In this document: positions 27,311-37,703 of the stretch, in pieces
Position numbering within the stretch: position 1 is the first letter of the stretch
How the letters are laid out: the number at the start of each line of letters is the position of its first letter
From: Salegentibacter maritimus
GTDB taxonomy: Bacteria > Bacteroidota > Bacteroidia > Flavobacteriales > Flavobacteriaceae
Reading direction: 5' to 3'
DNA: 64,000 nt
NCBI RefSeq assembly: GCF_016236915.1
Contig: NZ_JAEHOK010000003.1
Span: 62,001-126,000 of the forward strand
Position numbers and translations under genes: made by a program
Notes under the pieces: generated by a model
Told to the model about the DNA's origin: nothing
The model's input: the letters and a program-made list of their open reading frames with translations, nothing else
Databases searched by the model: none

Positions 27311-30300
27311 TTACATATTTCTTCTATACTGCCCGCCAACCTCGAACATTGCCTGGGTTATTTGGCCCAGGGAGCAAACCTTGGTGGCTTCCATTAATTC
27401 TTTAAAAATATTCTTGTTTTTAATAGCTGCCTCTTTAATTTTCTCTAAAGCTTCTTCGGCCGAATCCTCCTTGGCTTTATGCAGGGTATTCAAAGTTTTA
27501 AGTTGATGCTGCTTTTCTTCTTCTGTTGCTCTAATTACTTCTCCCGGGGTTACAGTGGGAGAACCGGTAGAACTTAAAAAAGTATTTACACCAATAATTG
27601 GGTAATCGCCATTATGTTTTAAAGTTTCATAATGCAAACTTTCCTCCTGAATTTTACCGCGTTGGTACATAGTCTCCATAGCACCAAGCACACCTCCCCT
27701 TTCGGTAATTCGGTCAAACTCGGTTAAAACGGCTTCTTCCACAAGATCGGTTAATTCTTCAATAATAAAAGAGCCCTGAATTGGATTTTCATTCTTGGCA
27801 AGTCCTAATTCCTTATTAATAATCAACTGAATCGCCATTGCCCTTCTTACCGAAGCTTCTGTAGGTGTTGTAATAGCCTCATCGTAAGCGTTGGTGTGAA
27901 GCGAATTACAGTTATCGTAAATAGCATAAAGCGCCTGGAGGGTTGTTCTAATATCGTTAAAATCTATCTCCTGGGCGTGTAATGACCTACCAGAAGTTTG
28001 AATATGATATTTTAGCATTTGTGCTCTGGGGTTTGCCCCATATTTATGCTTAAGTGCTTTAGACCAAATTTTACGTGCCACCCTTCCTATTACCGCATAT
28101 TCGGGGTCAATTCCGTTAGAAAAGAAGAACGAAAGGTTTGGACCAAATTTATTGATATCCATTCCCCTGCTTAGGTAATATTCAACATAGGTAAACCCAT
28201 TGGCCAAAGTAAATGCCAACTGGGTAATTGGATTGGCTCCGGCTTCAGCAATATGGTATCCTGAAATTGAAACCGAGTAGAAGTTTCTTACTTTTTCTTT
28301 TATAAAATACTCCTGTACATCTCCCATTAGCCTTAAAGCAAATTCTGTGGAGAAAATACAGGTATTTTGTGCCTGGTCTTCTTTTAAAATATCGGCCTGT
28401 ACAGTACCGCGAACCACATTCATGGTTTTCTCCTTTATCTCCCGGTAGACCTCTGCCGGTAGTACCTGGTCTCCGGTAATTCCCAATAGCATTAAACCAA
28501 GTCCATTGTTACCTTCGGGCAACTCACCGCGATAAGCAGGACGATCCAGATTTCGATCGTCATAAAGCTCTTTATATTGTTCTTCAACCTTATTTTCCAA
28601 TCCATGCTCCTTAATATACTTCTCGCATTGCTGATCTATGGCTGCATTCATAAAGAAACCAAGCAACATAGGTGCCGGCCCGTTTATGGTCATACTTACC
28701 GAAGTCATCGCATCGGCCAAATCGAAGCCTGAATAGAGTTTTTTAGCATCATCCAAACAACAAATAGAAACCCCTGAATTACCAATTTTCCCATAAATAT
28801 CGGGACGTTTATCCGGATCATTTCCATAAAGCGTAACCGAATCGAAAGCGGTTGAAAGCCTTTTTGCAGGCAAGCCCATACTCACGTAATGAAACCGCCT
28901 ATTGGTTCTTTCGGGGCCACCTTCACCGGCAAACATACGGGTAGGATCTTCTCCCTGTCTTTTAAAAGGGTAAAGACCGGCGGTATAAGGAAATTCTCCC
29001 GGAACATTTTCCTGAAGGCACCATTTTAAAATATCACCCCAGGCTTTATATTTTGGAAGGGCAACTTTTGGAATTTGAGTATGCGAAAGCGATTCGGTAT
29101 GCGTATCTATTTTTATCTCTTTGTCGCGAACCTTAAATGAATAAATGGGCTCTACATATTTATTTACCTTTTCCTGCCAGCTCTGAATCACTTCCCAGTT
29201 ATAAGGATCTAAATCCATTTTCACACGATCAAACTCTGCAAAAAGCAATTTTAGAAAATCCTTTTGAGAGTCCTGAGAAAACACCATAATCTCTTCCTGA
29301 TCAAGACCGTGCTTTTCTAAGTATTTAGATTGATTACCTGTCATTTCCAAACCGGAAACCGACTCGATTGTTTTAAAAACTCCGTATAGTTTTTGCGCTA
29401 CTTCTGCCTGGTTAGCGGCTTTTTCGTCGTAACTCCTGTTATTTTCAGCAATTTCTGAAAGGTAACGGGTTCTTTTGGGCGGAATCACAAAGATTTTCTC
29501 ACTCATTTCAGCTGAAATCTCAAAAGTAGAATCAAGATCGGCTTTTGTTTTTTCGACAAGCTTATCCATAATTTGGCGATACAGGGTATTCATACCCGGG
29601 TCGTTAAATTGGGAAGCTATGGTTCCAAAAACCGGTAATTTCTCAGCATCTTCATGCCATAATTGATGATTTCGCTGATATTGTTTTTTTACATCCCGCA
29701 AGGCATCCTGTGCACCGCGTTTATCAAACTTATTAATAGCTACCAAATCAGCAAAATCAAGCATATCAATCTTCTCCAGCTGGGTAGCGGCACCAAACTC
29801 AGGGGTCATCACGTATAAAGCCACATTAGAATGATCCATAATTTCGGTATCACTTTGACCGATTCCTGAGGTTTCCAGGATTATCAAATCAAATTCGGCT
29901 GCCTTCAGTACTTCAACAGCCTCTGCCACATATTTTGAAAGTGCCAGGTTAGATTGGCGGGTAGCCAAAGAACGCATATAAACGTGTTTATTGTTTATAG
30001 CATTCATTCGTATTCTATCGCCCAGCAAAGCCCCACCGGTTTTACGTTTAGAAGGGTCTACTGAAATAATCCCAATATTTTTCTCCGGAAAATCGCTTAA
30101 AAACCTACGTACCAGTTCGTCTACTAAACTGGATTTTCCCGAACCACCGGTTCCGGTAATTCCAAGTACAGGAATTTCGCTGCTTTTATTATTATCTCTT
30201 ATAGGCTGAAAATGTTCTATAAAGGTATCGTGCCTGTTTTCGGCCAAAGAAATAAGTCTGGCAATTGTATTTACATTTTTATTTTTTAAATCTGAAGCAA

Positions 30301-30766
30301 CAGAGGTTTCTTCAACTAAATTGGGCGTTTCAGAATCTACGCGCTTCACCATATCATTAATCATTCCCTGCAACCCCATTTCACGGCCATCATCCGGGGA
30401 GTAAATACGGGTAATTCCGTAGTCCATCAACTCCTTAATTTCTTCAGGAAGGATTACGCCTCCGCCACCACCAAAAATAGCGATATGACCGGCATTTTTC
30501 TCCTGAAGCAAATCGTACATATATTTAAAATATTCGGTATGGCCACCCTGGTACGAGGTCATGGCAATAGCCTGTGCATCTTCCTGTATAGCGCAGTTAA
30601 CCACTTCATCTACACTACGGTCATGACCAAGATGAATCACCTCAACCCCGGTAGATTGAATAATACGACGCATGATATTTATAGCCGCATCGTGCCCATC
30701 AAAGAGCGAAGCCGCGGTTACAATTCTTATTTTATTTTTAGGTGTATATGGCTTTTGTTGTTCCAT
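27311..30766 (-). CDS. icmF: fused isobutyryl-CoA mutase IcmF
   Basis: The 1151-residue three-part enzyme has an N-terminal B12-binding domain (DGHDAAINI at 23-31, the cobalt-ligating His25), a central G3E-type GTPase domain with P-loop GTGGSGKSS near 205-213, and a C-terminal TIM-barrel mutase domain ([20 protein letters not shown], then [20 protein letters not shown]). IcmF interconverts isobutyryl-CoA and n-butyryl-CoA using adenosylcobalamin, with its built-in GTPase as chaperone. The substrate call rests on the [16 protein letters not shown] region typical of IcmF rather than methylmalonyl-CoA mutase. It is monocistronic and divergent from purU. Confidence 0.95.
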   Translation of the reverse strand: MEQQKPYTPKNKIRIVTAASLFDGHDAAINIMRRIIQSTGVEVIHLGHDRSVDEVVNCAIQEDAQAIAMTSYQGGHTEYFKYMYDLLQEKNAGHIAIFGGGGGVILPEEIKELMDYGITRIYSPDDGREMGLQGMINDMVKRVDSETPNLVEETSVASDLKNKNVNTIARLISLAENRHDTFIEHFQPIRDNNKSSEIPVLGITGTGGSGKSSLVDELVRRFLSDFPEKNIGIISVDPSKRKTGGALLGDRIRMNAINNKHVYMRSLATRQSNLALSKYVAEAVEVLKAAEFDLIILETSGIGQSDTEIMDHSNVALYVMTPEFGAATQLEKIDMLDFADLVAINKFDKRGAQDALRDVKKQYQRNHQLWHEDAEKLPVFGTIASQFNDPGMNTLYRQIMDKLVEKTKADLDSTFEISAEMSEKIFVIPPKRTRYLSEIAENNRSYDEKAANQAEVAQKLYGVFKTIESVSGLEMTGNQSKYLEKHGLDQEEIMVFSQDSQKDFLKLLFAEFDRVKMDLDPYNWEVIQSWQEKVNKYVEPIYSFKVRDKEIKIDTHTESLSHTQIPKVALPKYKAWGDILKWCLQENVPGEFPYTAGLYPFKRQGEDPTRMFAGEGGPERTNRRFHYVSMGLPAKRLSTAFDSVTLYGNDPDKRPDIYGKIGNSGVSICCLDDAKKLYSGFDLADAMTSVSMTINGPAPMLLGFFMNAAIDQQCEKYIKEHGLENKVEEQYKELYDDRNLDRPAYRGELPEGNNGLGLMLLGITGDQVLPAEVYREIKEKTMNVVRGTVQADILKEDQAQNTCIFSTEFALRLMGDVQEYFIKEKVRNFYSVSISGYHIAEAGANPITQLAFTLANGFTYVEYYLSRGMDINKFGPNLSFFFSNGIDPEYAVIGRVARKIWSKALKHKYGANPRAQMLKYHIQTSGRSLHAQEIDFNDIRTTLQALYAIYDNCNSLHTNAYDEAITTPTEASVRRAMAIQLIINKELGLAKNENPIQGSFIIEELTDLVEEAVLTEFDRITERGGVLGAMETMYQRGKIQEESLHYETLKHNGDYPIIGVNTFLSSTGSPTVTPGEVIRATEEEKQHQLKTLNTLHKAKEDSAEEALEKIKEAAIKNKNIFKELMEATKVCSLGQITQAMFEVGGQYRRNM

Positions 30767-30907
30767 TGCTAATTATCTCTGAAATTTTGAGCTGCAATTT
30801 ACGAAAATTGTAATTCTAAAGCGGCTGCTATGATATTAATATAATTCTGAATACTACTATTCTGAAACATTCGGAAATGTGTAATTTTAAAACCTTAAAG
30901 CCTAATC

Positions 30908-31759
30908 ATGTCTAAAATCACCCTTTTAATTCACTGCCCCGATACTTCTGGAATTATCGCCCATGTTACTTCCTTCTTTTATAAAAGACAGGGAAATATT
31001 TTTTATATAGACCAATATGTAGACCGGGAGAATACGGTTTTCTTTATGCGTTTAGAATGTGAATTTACCAAGCAAACCAATATTAGGAATATTAAAAATG
31101 AGTTTAGGGAAACTGTAGTAGAAAAATACAAAATGTCATGGGAAATATACTCAGACCATACTAAACCTAGAATGGCAGTTTTTGTTTCTAAATACGACCA
31201 TTGCCTTTACGACATTTTAAGCCGGTATAAATCGGGCGAACTCGAAGTAAGTATTCCTTTAATTATTAGCAATCACAAAGATCTTGAGCAGGTAGCCAAA
31301 AATTTTGGGATTCCGTATTATCATATTCCGGCAACCGCAAATACAAGGGAGGAGGCCGCTAAAACCCAGCTTGAATTACTTCAAAAGGAAAACATAGATT
31401 TTATTGTTTTGGCCCGGTATATGCAAATAGTACCCAAATCTTTAATAGCGGCCTTTCAGAATAAAATAATCAACATTCATCATTCTTTTCTACCTGCATT
31501 TGCCGGAGCCAAACCCTATCACCTGGCCTATAAAAGAGGGGTGAAAATAATTGGAGCTACCAGCCATTATGTAACCGAAGAATTGGATGCAGGCCCTATA
31601 ATTGAGCAAGACATTACACGAATTTCGCATAGTCACTCAATTAAAGATCTTATTTTAAAAGGTAGGGACCTGGAAAAAATTGTCCTGGCCAGGGGTATAA
31701 AATATCATATTGAAAGAAAAACCCTTGTTTACAATAATAAGACTATAGTTTTTATCTAG
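30908..31759 (+). CDS. purU: formyltetrahydrofolate deformylase
   Basis: The 283-residue enzyme has an N-terminal ACT domain (about 1-80, CPDTSGIIAHVTSFFYKRQGN) and a C-terminal formyltransferase-like hydrolase domain with NIHHSFLPAFAGAKPYHLAYKRG (catalytic His/Asp region). It hydrolyses 10-formyl-THF to formate and THF and balances the one-carbon pool. It is monocistronic and shares a 141-bp divergent region with icmF. Confidence 0.95.
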   Translation: MSKITLLIHCPDTSGIIAHVTSFFYKRQGNIFYIDQYVDRENTVFFMRLECEFTKQTNIRNIKNEFRETVVEKYKMSWEIYSDHTKPRMAVFVSKYDHCLYDILSRYKSGELEVSIPLIISNHKDLEQVAKNFGIPYYHIPATANTREEAAKTQLELLQKENIDFIVLARYMQIVPKSLIAAFQNKIINIHHSFLPAFAGAKPYHLAYKRGVKIIGATSHYVTEELDAGPIIEQDITRISHSHSIKDLILKGRDLEKIVLARGIKYHIERKTLVYNNKTIVFI

Positions 31760-31849
31760 ACGATACTTTCCCGGACAGTCTTTGATCTAAAAAATGATAC
31801 ATTTGCAAATTAGCTCGAAAAAAATCTACCGGGCATTACAATAAAAAAA

Positions 31850-31895
31850 TGGAATTAGAGGCAAGCCCCAGTGCATAAAGTCTCGATTATCAAGA
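31850..31895 (+). repeat. three-hairpin dispersed repeat, copy 3 (middle and tail only)
   Basis: TTAGAGGCAAGCCCCAGTGC and the tail TCTCGATTATCAAG match the middle and tail modules of the family. It ends 12 bp before the ATG of the DUF4197 gene, so it forms part of that gene's 5' region. Confidence 0.6.
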
Positions 31896-31906
31896 AAAAA
31901 ATCGTT

Positions 31907-32614
31907 ATGAAAAAACTAACTCTTATCTTTTGTGTTTTATTGTTTTCATCCTGTGCCGAGCTTCAGCAAATCGCCAGTCAATACCCGCAGGTTGGTGTTA
32001 GTAATACAGAAATAGCTTCCGGGTTACGCCAGGCGCTGGATATGGGTATAGAGAAGCAGGTGAGCAAACTTACCAAAGAAAATGGCTTTTATAACAATGA
32101 ATTAGTTAGAATAACTTTACCTCCAGAATTACAAAAAGTAGATAAAACACTTCGTGATGTAGGTTTAGATGCTTTGGCCGATGAAGGCCTAAAAGTACTA
32201 AACAGAGCTGCCGAAGAAGCCGTTAAAGAAGCGACCCCAATTTTCGTGAATGCTGTAAAGGAAATAAGCTTTAATGATGCCAGGAATATTTTATTGGGAC
32301 AAAATAACGCAGCCACCTTGTATCTTACCAATAAAACTGAAAAACCACTTTACAATAAATTTAATCCGGTTGTAACCAATTCACTCGAAAAAGTTGGAGC
32401 CACCAGGGTTTGGAACAATATTATTACTCGATATAACAACTTACCCCTAACTAATAAGGTTAATCCAGACCTTGCAGATTATGTTACCAACAGAGCCCTT
32501 GATGGTGTTTATACAATGATTGCGGTAGAAGAAAAGGAAATAAGGGAAAAAGTAGCTGCAAGGAGTACCCAGCTTTTACAACGTGTTTTTGCATTACAGG
32601 ATAGTCAATATTAA
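31907..32614 (+). CDS. DUF4197 domain lipoprotein
   Basis: The 235-residue lipoprotein has a signal peptide ending in the lipobox LFSSC (Cys17). The DUF4197 helical domain follows: SNTEIASGLRQALDMGIEKQ, GFYNNELVRITLPPELQKV, and LDGVYTMIAVEEKEIR near the C-terminus. It is exported but its function is unknown. The ATG at 31907 is chosen because it begins the signal peptide; an upstream in-frame ATG lies in repeat DNA. Confidence 0.88.
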   Translation: MKKLTLIFCVLLFSSCAELQQIASQYPQVGVSNTEIASGLRQALDMGIEKQVSKLTKENGFYNNELVRITLPPELQKVDKTLRDVGLDALADEGLKVLNRAAEEAVKEATPIFVNAVKEISFNDARNILLGQNNAATLYLTNKTEKPLYNKFNPVVTNSLEKVGATRVWNNIITRYNNLPLTNKVNPDLADYVTNRALDGVYTMIAVEEKEIREKVAARSTQLLQRVFALQDSQY

Positions 32615-32784
32615 ACCTCAACATGGTGCCCTAAAAAAACAACCAATCTCACAGTGAAGGGAATTATATAATATTTTAACATTTAAAAAGCTAAGTATAA
32701 ATATTTTAGAGGAAGATTAACGCATACTTAGTAATGCTTTGTGGTTGTGCAGCTTAACTTTGCAACCAAGACAAAAGCAGTATT

Positions 32785-32967
32785 ATGTTTAAAATCTTTG
32801 AGACAAAATCTAAGGAAGAATGCCTTTGTGATAAGTATAAGAGCCTTATGCACAAATCTTATAAGGTGGCTCTTACCGATAAAGAAGAGAGCGACCGATT
32901 AAATGCAAGAGCAAAAAAAATTTTAAAAGAGCTTAAAAGAATGCGGTACGATAAAATAGACCGCTAA
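32785..32967 (+). CDS. Lacal_2735-like small protein
   Basis: The 60-residue, highly charged, helical protein has the pattern FK.FE.KS..E.L..KYK.LM..S, then a KEES....A.KIL.EL stretch, typical of the short Lacal_2735 family of flavobacteria. Its function is unknown. A TAACTTTG -7 box at 32755-32762 lies 22 bp upstream. Its 3' end overlaps that of the convergent metal-receptor gene by 4 bp. Confidence 0.75.
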   Translation: MFKIFETKSKEECLCDKYKSLMHKSYKVALTDKEESDRLNARAKKILKELKRMRYDKIDR

Positions 32968-33737
32968 AAATTAAGTGCTTTAAAATAATCCATCGCTTTT
33001 ACTAGCCGGGAACCGTACCAACTAAAATATTCACCATCTACCAATTTTATTTCAATATTTAATTCTGAAAAGTAAGGTTTATGCTTCTCTGCGAATGGAA
33101 AGGGCTCAGACGAAAGCAACAATAAATCGGGTTTTTTAGCTTTTATTTCCTGTAAAGAAGTTTCGGGATATCTAGAAGTGTTAAAAACATTTTCCAGTTT
33201 ATTCAATTTCAAAAGTTCATCTACAAAAGTATCTTTCCCCGCCACCATTAAAGGTTCTTTCCAAATAAAATAAGCAATCCGTTTAGCGGGTTTATGCTTT
33301 AGTTGTTCCTGAAGTTTCCCCATTTTTTCCCTAATGGAACCAATTATGACTTTCACCGGGGCTTCTTTATCAAAAATCCTGGCATACTGTTGCATTAACT
33401 CGAAAGAATCTTCAATCTTAATAATATCTGAAACATGTACAGGAGCTATTTCCTGAAGCTCTTCTACCATTTTCTTTGTGTTCTCTTCTTTATTACACAA
33501 AATGATATCGGGTTTTAAAGCTTTTATCCTTTCCAGTTTTACTTCTTTTGTACCCCCAACAATGGTTTTGGTTTTTCGAAGATGTACAGGGTGTACACAA
33601 AATTTGGTAATTCCTACCAAATTTTCTTCTAAACCAAGGTCTACCAAAAGTTCGGTTTGGCTGGGAACTAGAGAAATAATTCGTTTAGGGACTTCCTGTA
33701 GGCTAAGTGTTCTATGTAACTGATCTATGAGCTCCAT
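32964..33737 (-). CDS. BtuF/FepB-like helical backbone metal receptor without signal peptide
   Basis: The 257-residue protein has the class III substrate-binding fold: PKRIISLVPSQTELLVDLGL, LERIKALKPDIILCNKEEN, and a C-terminal LQEIKAKKPDLLLLSS. Such proteins capture cobalamin, haem or siderophores for ABC importers. It starts directly with MELIDQLHRTL and has no signal peptide or lipobox, so it is predicted cytoplasmic. No importer genes are adjacent. It lies 6 bp downstream of pyrF in the same direction. A cobalamin link is plausible because of meaB and icmF, but unproven. Confidence 0.78.
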   Translation of the reverse strand: MELIDQLHRTLSLQEVPKRIISLVPSQTELLVDLGLEENLVGITKFCVHPVHLRKTKTIVGGTKEVKLERIKALKPDIILCNKEENTKKMVEELQEIAPVHVSDIIKIEDSFELMQQYARIFDKEAPVKVIIGSIREKMGKLQEQLKHKPAKRIAYFIWKEPLMVAGKDTFVDELLKLNKLENVFNTSRYPETSLQEIKAKKPDLLLLSSEPFPFAEKHKPYFSELNIEIKLVDGEYFSWYGSRLVKAMDYFKALNF

Positions 33738-33743
33738 TAGAAC

Positions 33744-34562
33744 TTAAAGCTGACTTAACTCTTCGGCCATTTGTTGCTGTAACACTTCGGCTTTGGCTCC
33801 GGCGATTTCAGCAAAATTTGAAGATTCGGAAGCATAGATAATTTTTCGGGAAGAATTTACCAGGAGACCTACATTTTTTGTCATTCCGTATTTACAAACA
33901 TCTTCAAGTTTGCCTCCCTGAGCACCTACCCCGGGTACCAAAAGAAAGTTTTCGGGAATAATTTGCCTTATTTCCTTTAAGAATTCGGCTTTGGTAGCTC
34001 CCACTACGTACATTAAATTTTCTGAATTCTTCCAGGTTTTTGAAGTTTTAAGTACTTTTTTATACAGTTCTTCCCCGTTAACCTGTTGTGTCTGGAAATC
34101 GAACGCCCCTTCGTTAGAGGTTAACGCCAATAAAATGGCCTGCCTGTTTTTAAACTCCAGAAAAGGCTCTACCGAGTCTTTCCCCATATAAGGTGCCACG
34201 GTTACCGAATCGAAACCAAGATCCTGAAGAAAAGTTTTAGCATACATTCTCGAGGTATTTCCAATATCGCCACGCTTGGCATCGGCAATAGTATAAATTT
34301 CAGGATATTGGTGATGAAGGTAGTTTATTGTTTTTTCCAGCGCCTGCCAACCTTCAACCCCATTGGCCTCATAAAAAGCAATATTAGGTTTGTAGGCTAC
34401 ACAAAATTTATGGGTAGCATCTATAATGGCCTTATTGAATTCGAAAATAGGATCGTCTTCCGATAGCAGATAGGTAGGAATCCTATCTATATCTACATCA
34501 AGCCCCACACATAAAAATGATTTTTTCTTAAAGATTTGTTCAGTTAATTCTTGTGGAGACAT
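33744..34562 (-). CDS. pyrF: orotidine 5'-phosphate decarboxylase
   Basis: The 272-residue TIM barrel is of the longer (type 2) OMP decarboxylase kind. The first strand is [13 protein letters not shown] and the catalytic Lys-Asp array [13 protein letters not shown] lies at about 93-105. [14 protein letters not shown] follows, and the C-terminal phosphate site is VPGVGAQGG. It converts OMP to UMP, the last step of pyrimidine synthesis. It is followed after 6 bp by the metal-receptor gene; the double terminator upstream separates it from prfA. Confidence 0.95.
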   Translation of the reverse strand: MSPQELTEQIFKKKSFLCVGLDVDIDRIPTYLLSEDDPIFEFNKAIIDATHKFCVAYKPNIAFYEANGVEGWQALEKTINYLHHQYPEIYTIADAKRGDIGNTSRMYAKTFLQDLGFDSVTVAPYMGKDSVEPFLEFKNRQAILLALTSNEGAFDFQTQQVNGEELYKKVLKTSKTWKNSENLMYVVGATKAEFLKEIRQIIPENFLLVPGVGAQGGKLEDVCKYGMTKNVGLLVNSSRKIIYASESSNFAEIAGAKAEVLQQQMAEELSQL

Positions 34563-34606
34563 AGGTAATGATTTGTAGTTAGTATAATTTAAAATATAAA
34601 AGAAAA

Positions 34607-34622
34607 TTCCGCTTTCGCGGAA
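34607..34622 (-). terminator. rho-independent terminator (second of a pair) after prfA
   Basis: On the minus strand TTCCGC-GAAA-GCGGAA is followed by TTTTCTTTT. The GAAA tetraloop and U-run make it a very good terminator. Confidence 0.85.
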
Positions 34623-34663
34623 AGGTTTCTTGAAATAAAAATTCTTTTCAATAAGAAAACAGG

Positions 34664-34681
34664 CCTCCGCCTTTGCGGAGG
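34664..34681 (-). terminator. rho-independent terminator (first of a pair) after prfA
   Basis: On the minus strand CCTCCGC-AAAG-GCGGAGG is followed by CCTGTTTTCTT. It lies 9 bp past the prfA stop; a second hairpin 41 bp further on backs it up. Confidence 0.82.
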
Positions 34682-34690
34682 TGATTGTTG

Positions 34691-35767
34691 TTAGAATATA
34701 TCTGAGTTTTCCTTTAGTTTTTCGGTATTTTCTACCAATCGCAATTCATCAATTATTTTTTGAATATCCCCATTTATGATATTTGAAAGATCATAAAGCG
34801 TAAGGTTTATACGGTGATCTGTAACCCTTCCCTGGGAATAATTATAGGTTCTAATTTTAGCACTACGGTCCCCGCTGGAAACCATAGAATTTCTTTTAGC
34901 GGCATCGGCTTCCTGCTTTTTGGCAAGTTCCATTTCGTATAAACGAGAACGCAATACCCTAAAGGCTTTTTCTTTGTTTTTATGTTGCGATTTTTGATCC
35001 TGGCATTGTGCTACCAAACCGGTTGGTTCGTGGGTTAAACGCACCGCAGAATAAGTGGTGTTTACAGATTGCCCACCGGGACCGGAAGAACAGAAATAAT
35101 CTATTCTTACTTCTTTTGGGTCTATCTCCACATCAAACTCTTCAGCCTCCGGAAGCACCATTACCGTAGCCGCCGAAGTATGTACACGCCCCTGGGTTTC
35201 GGTTTGCGGAACACGCTGTACACGGTGCACACCAGCCTCAAACTTCATAGTTCCATAAACATCTTCGCCTGAGACTTCAAAAATCATCTCTTTAAAACCA
35301 CCACTGGTACCTTCGCTGTAGTCTACAATAGTATGCTTCCAGCCTTTACTTTCAACATATTTAGTATACATTCGGTAAAGATCTCCAGCAAAAATACTGG
35401 CTTCGTCCCCACCGGTACCGGCCCTAATCTCTATCACCACGTTTTTGGCATCTTCCGGATCTTTAGGCACCAGCATCATCCTAATCTTTTCTTCCAACTG
35501 CGGAAGTTCCTTTTCGGCCTCTTCCAATTGCATCTTGGCCATTTCGGTCATCTCGGCATCACTACCGTCGGCAATAATCTCTTTGGCTTCCTCTATATTA
35601 TTGGTGAGCTCTATATATTTTTCACGCTCATCCATTAAGGCCCTAAGGTCCTTATATTCTTTGTTTAATTCTATATATCGTTTTTGATCTGCTATCACAT
35701 CGGGTTGAATAATCAAATCATTCACCTCATCAAAACGCTGCTTTACTATATTAAGCTTCTCGATCAT
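34691..35767 (-). CDS. prfA: peptide chain release factor 1
   Basis: The 358-residue RF1 carries the peptidyl-tRNA hydrolysis motif GGQ in [20 protein letters not shown] (near 228-247) and the domain 1 helix bundle (about 1-110). [18 protein letters not shown] and [12 protein letters not shown] are also present. It terminates translation at UAA and UAG. A TAAATTTG box on the minus strand at 35792-35799 marks a likely promoter 25 bp upstream. Tandem terminators follow the stop. Confidence 0.97.
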   Translation of the reverse strand: MIEKLNIVKQRFDEVNDLIIQPDVIADQKRYIELNKEYKDLRALMDEREKYIELTNNIEEAKEIIADGSDAEMTEMAKMQLEEAEKELPQLEEKIRMMLVPKDPEDAKNVVIEIRAGTGGDEASIFAGDLYRMYTKYVESKGWKHTIVDYSEGTSGGFKEMIFEVSGEDVYGTMKFEAGVHRVQRVPQTETQGRVHTSAATVMVLPEAEEFDVEIDPKEVRIDYFCSSGPGGQSVNTTYSAVRLTHEPTGLVAQCQDQKSQHKNKEKAFRVLRSRLYEMELAKKQEADAAKRNSMVSSGDRSAKIRTYNYSQGRVTDHRINLTLYDLSNIINGDIQKIIDELRLVENTEKLKENSDIF

Positions 35768-35867
35768 ATAATCACTCTGATTTTAGGAGAACAAATTTAC
35801 GATAATTTGATCGATTTATTAGATTGAAAAAAGAATTGTAATTTGAAAGTCTAAAAGACACTAAATA

Positions 35868-36200
35868 ATGACCAAAATCAGGGCGGTTTTCTATTTCTAT
35901 CGGCAATTTATTTTAATCTCTGTTTCCCTGAATTTTCTTTTTCTGCTCTTCGAAAACCCTGTAATATTTATCTTGCTTATTAAACTTTTTTTAAGTGTAG
36001 CCCTCTATTACATTTATAAAAGCTCTCTCAATCATTTGTTCCTATTTTACCAAAACCTTTCCTTAAGCAGCTTTCAGCTATTTTCTTTTGGATTTCTAAT
36101 CGAAGTTATTTTGCTACTTATTTCTGCGGAAATTTATTTGAAATTGATAATATTGAACTCTACTTTGGCAATAGGCAAATCTTACACGGAGTTTACCTAA
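35868..36200 (+). CDS. small membrane protein, probably the decayed partner of an ABC ATPase
   Basis: The 110-codon frame encodes three hydrophobic segments (about 13-30, 33-50 and 68-85) with FYFYRQFILISVSLNFLFLL at the start. The last 25 codons overlap, out of frame, the start of the ABC ATPase remnant that follows, so the original gene probably ended earlier. Similar membrane-protein-plus-ATPase pairs occur in Bacteroidetes, which makes this the likely membrane partner of the pseudogene. It may itself be non-functional. Confidence 0.45.
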   Translation: MTKIRAVFYFYRQFILISVSLNFLFLLFENPVIFILLIKLFLSVALYYIYKSSLNHLFLFYQNLSLSSFQLFSFGFLIEVILLLISAEIYLKLIILNSTLAIGKSYTEFT

Positions 36201-36743
36201 AAGCTGAAACGGGAAAAATAACCGGGGTTCTTGGCACAAACGGTTCCGGAAAAAGCAGTTTACTAAAGCTTTTCTTTGGTAGCCTGAATTCCAGGCATAA
36301 ACTAGTAAGAATAGATAATAACCCCTATTTAAATCTGGATTAGCGAAGTATTTAGCACAACAAAGTTTTATTCCACCTGAGATGATGAAGCTAAAAACCG
36401 GTTTTCATTTTTTTAAAGTAAGCCTTAAGAAATTTACACATATTTTCCCCGAATTTAAAACACAGAAAAACAGCGGATAAAAGAATTTTCTAGCGGGCAA
36501 CGCCGACTTATAGAAATTTATATTTGCATAAATAGCCGGGCTAAACTCATTCTTTTAGACGAACCTTTTTCACATCTTTCGCCATCGCATATTGAAAAAA
36601 TTAAGGAATTGCTCCAAAAACTAAAGAAAGAAAAAGCGATAGTTATCACAGACCATATGTATAAGCATATGCTAGATGCAAGTGAGGAGCTCTATCTAAT
36701 AAAAAACGGCTGTTCTAAATTAATTAAGAAAAAAGCGATTTAG
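36137..36743 (+). pseudogene. frameshifted ABC transporter ATPase
   Basis: Three frames are needed to read one ABC ATPase. Frame one has FEIDNIELYFGNRQIL and Walker A GTNGSGKSS, then a stop near 36343. A second frame reads AKYLAQQSFIPPEMMKLKTG to a stop near 36480. A third holds the signature EFSSGQRR, Walker B LILLDEPF and the H-loop VITDHMY, ending at 36743. All motifs are well preserved, so decay is recent. No good start codon precedes the first frame. Confidence 0.8.
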
Positions 36744-36789
36744 AAGATTATCGTTACTTAAACCCCAAAACTTTGCAATAAAATACAAA

Positions 36790-37593
36790 TCATAGCTTTA
36801 AATCCTGCTGTTCTATATTATTATATGCAGAACCTTCTAAAGGTGTTACCCCGAAAAGAAGAATTAGCCCCAAGGCTAGAATATGAAAAAACCTATCGGG
36901 ATAATAAAATGAAGGTACTTCCAGGTAAAAAGCGATAAAAAAATTAACATCAGACAGGGCTAAAAAAAGTGTTCCTAGCAAAAAGTAAAAGCTTCTTCTA
37001 CTACTAAACCTATTATTATAGGTAAATGCAAGGCCTATTAATAATATTGTTAAGGCCGTAAGCATTAAATAAGCCGGGGAAAACGAATTGTATAAATAAG
37101 CTTCAGGCACCATACCCAACAACTCAAATGACAAGTAAATATTAATAGCTATTACGACAATGCCCAGGATCAATTCGAAAAAATTAAATTTCACCGATCG
37201 AATCTTAGGAAAAACAATAAAGATCAATAAGAAAAAAATAAGTGACCTGGCTAGAAATGTTATAAAATTAAAAACAGCAATTTCATAATAAACCAGGGCT
37301 ATATCGCAAATTAAATAAGCTATTAAAACATAGTTTATTTTTGGTTTTAAAACTCCTAAAGAGCAACTCCAAATTAAAAAATAAAGTGAATTTGCCACTC
37401 TAAACCACCTACTATCTTCTTCAGCTAAAAAACAAATACTAACTAGATTAATAATCACCCAGAATAGTGTAGAAGCAATTATAAATTTAGGGCTATAAAG
37501 GTTCTGTGTATTCGACAAGTGGATACGTTTTAAAGTAATTAAAAAGATGCTTAAAAAAATTACAGTCGTTACAAAAGTTTGTTTGCATCCCAA
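36790..37593 (-). CDS. multi-pass membrane protein, possibly YhhN/TMEM86-like
   Basis: The 267-residue protein has about eight closely spaced hydrophobic helices and few charged residues. The late segment LGTLFLALSDVNFFIAFYL, followed by RFFHILALGLILLFG, is reminiscent of the YhhN (lysoplasmalogenase) family. The resemblance is weak and the active-site acids cannot be assigned with confidence. It is monocistronic between the ABC pseudogene and purM. Confidence 0.5.
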   Translation of the reverse strand: MGCKQTFVTTVIFLSIFLITLKRIHLSNTQNLYSPKFIIASTLFWVIINLVSICFLAEEDSRWFRVANSLYFLIWSCSLGVLKPKINYVLIAYLICDIALVYYEIAVFNFITFLARSLIFFLLIFIVFPKIRSVKFNFFELILGIVVIAINIYLSFELLGMVPEAYLYNSFSPAYLMLTALTILLIGLAFTYNNRFSSRRSFYFLLGTLFLALSDVNFFIAFYLEVPSFYYPDRFFHILALGLILLFGVTPLEGSAYNNIEQQDLKL

Positions 37594-37703
37594 ACTTTTT
37601 TATAAACTAATGTTTCGGTTCAAATAAAATGGAGTCTCTATTTAAATCAACCTCTATTAAGTTAATCTTTTTATTTAGGGTTTTAAAATAAACTATAAAA
37701 ACT

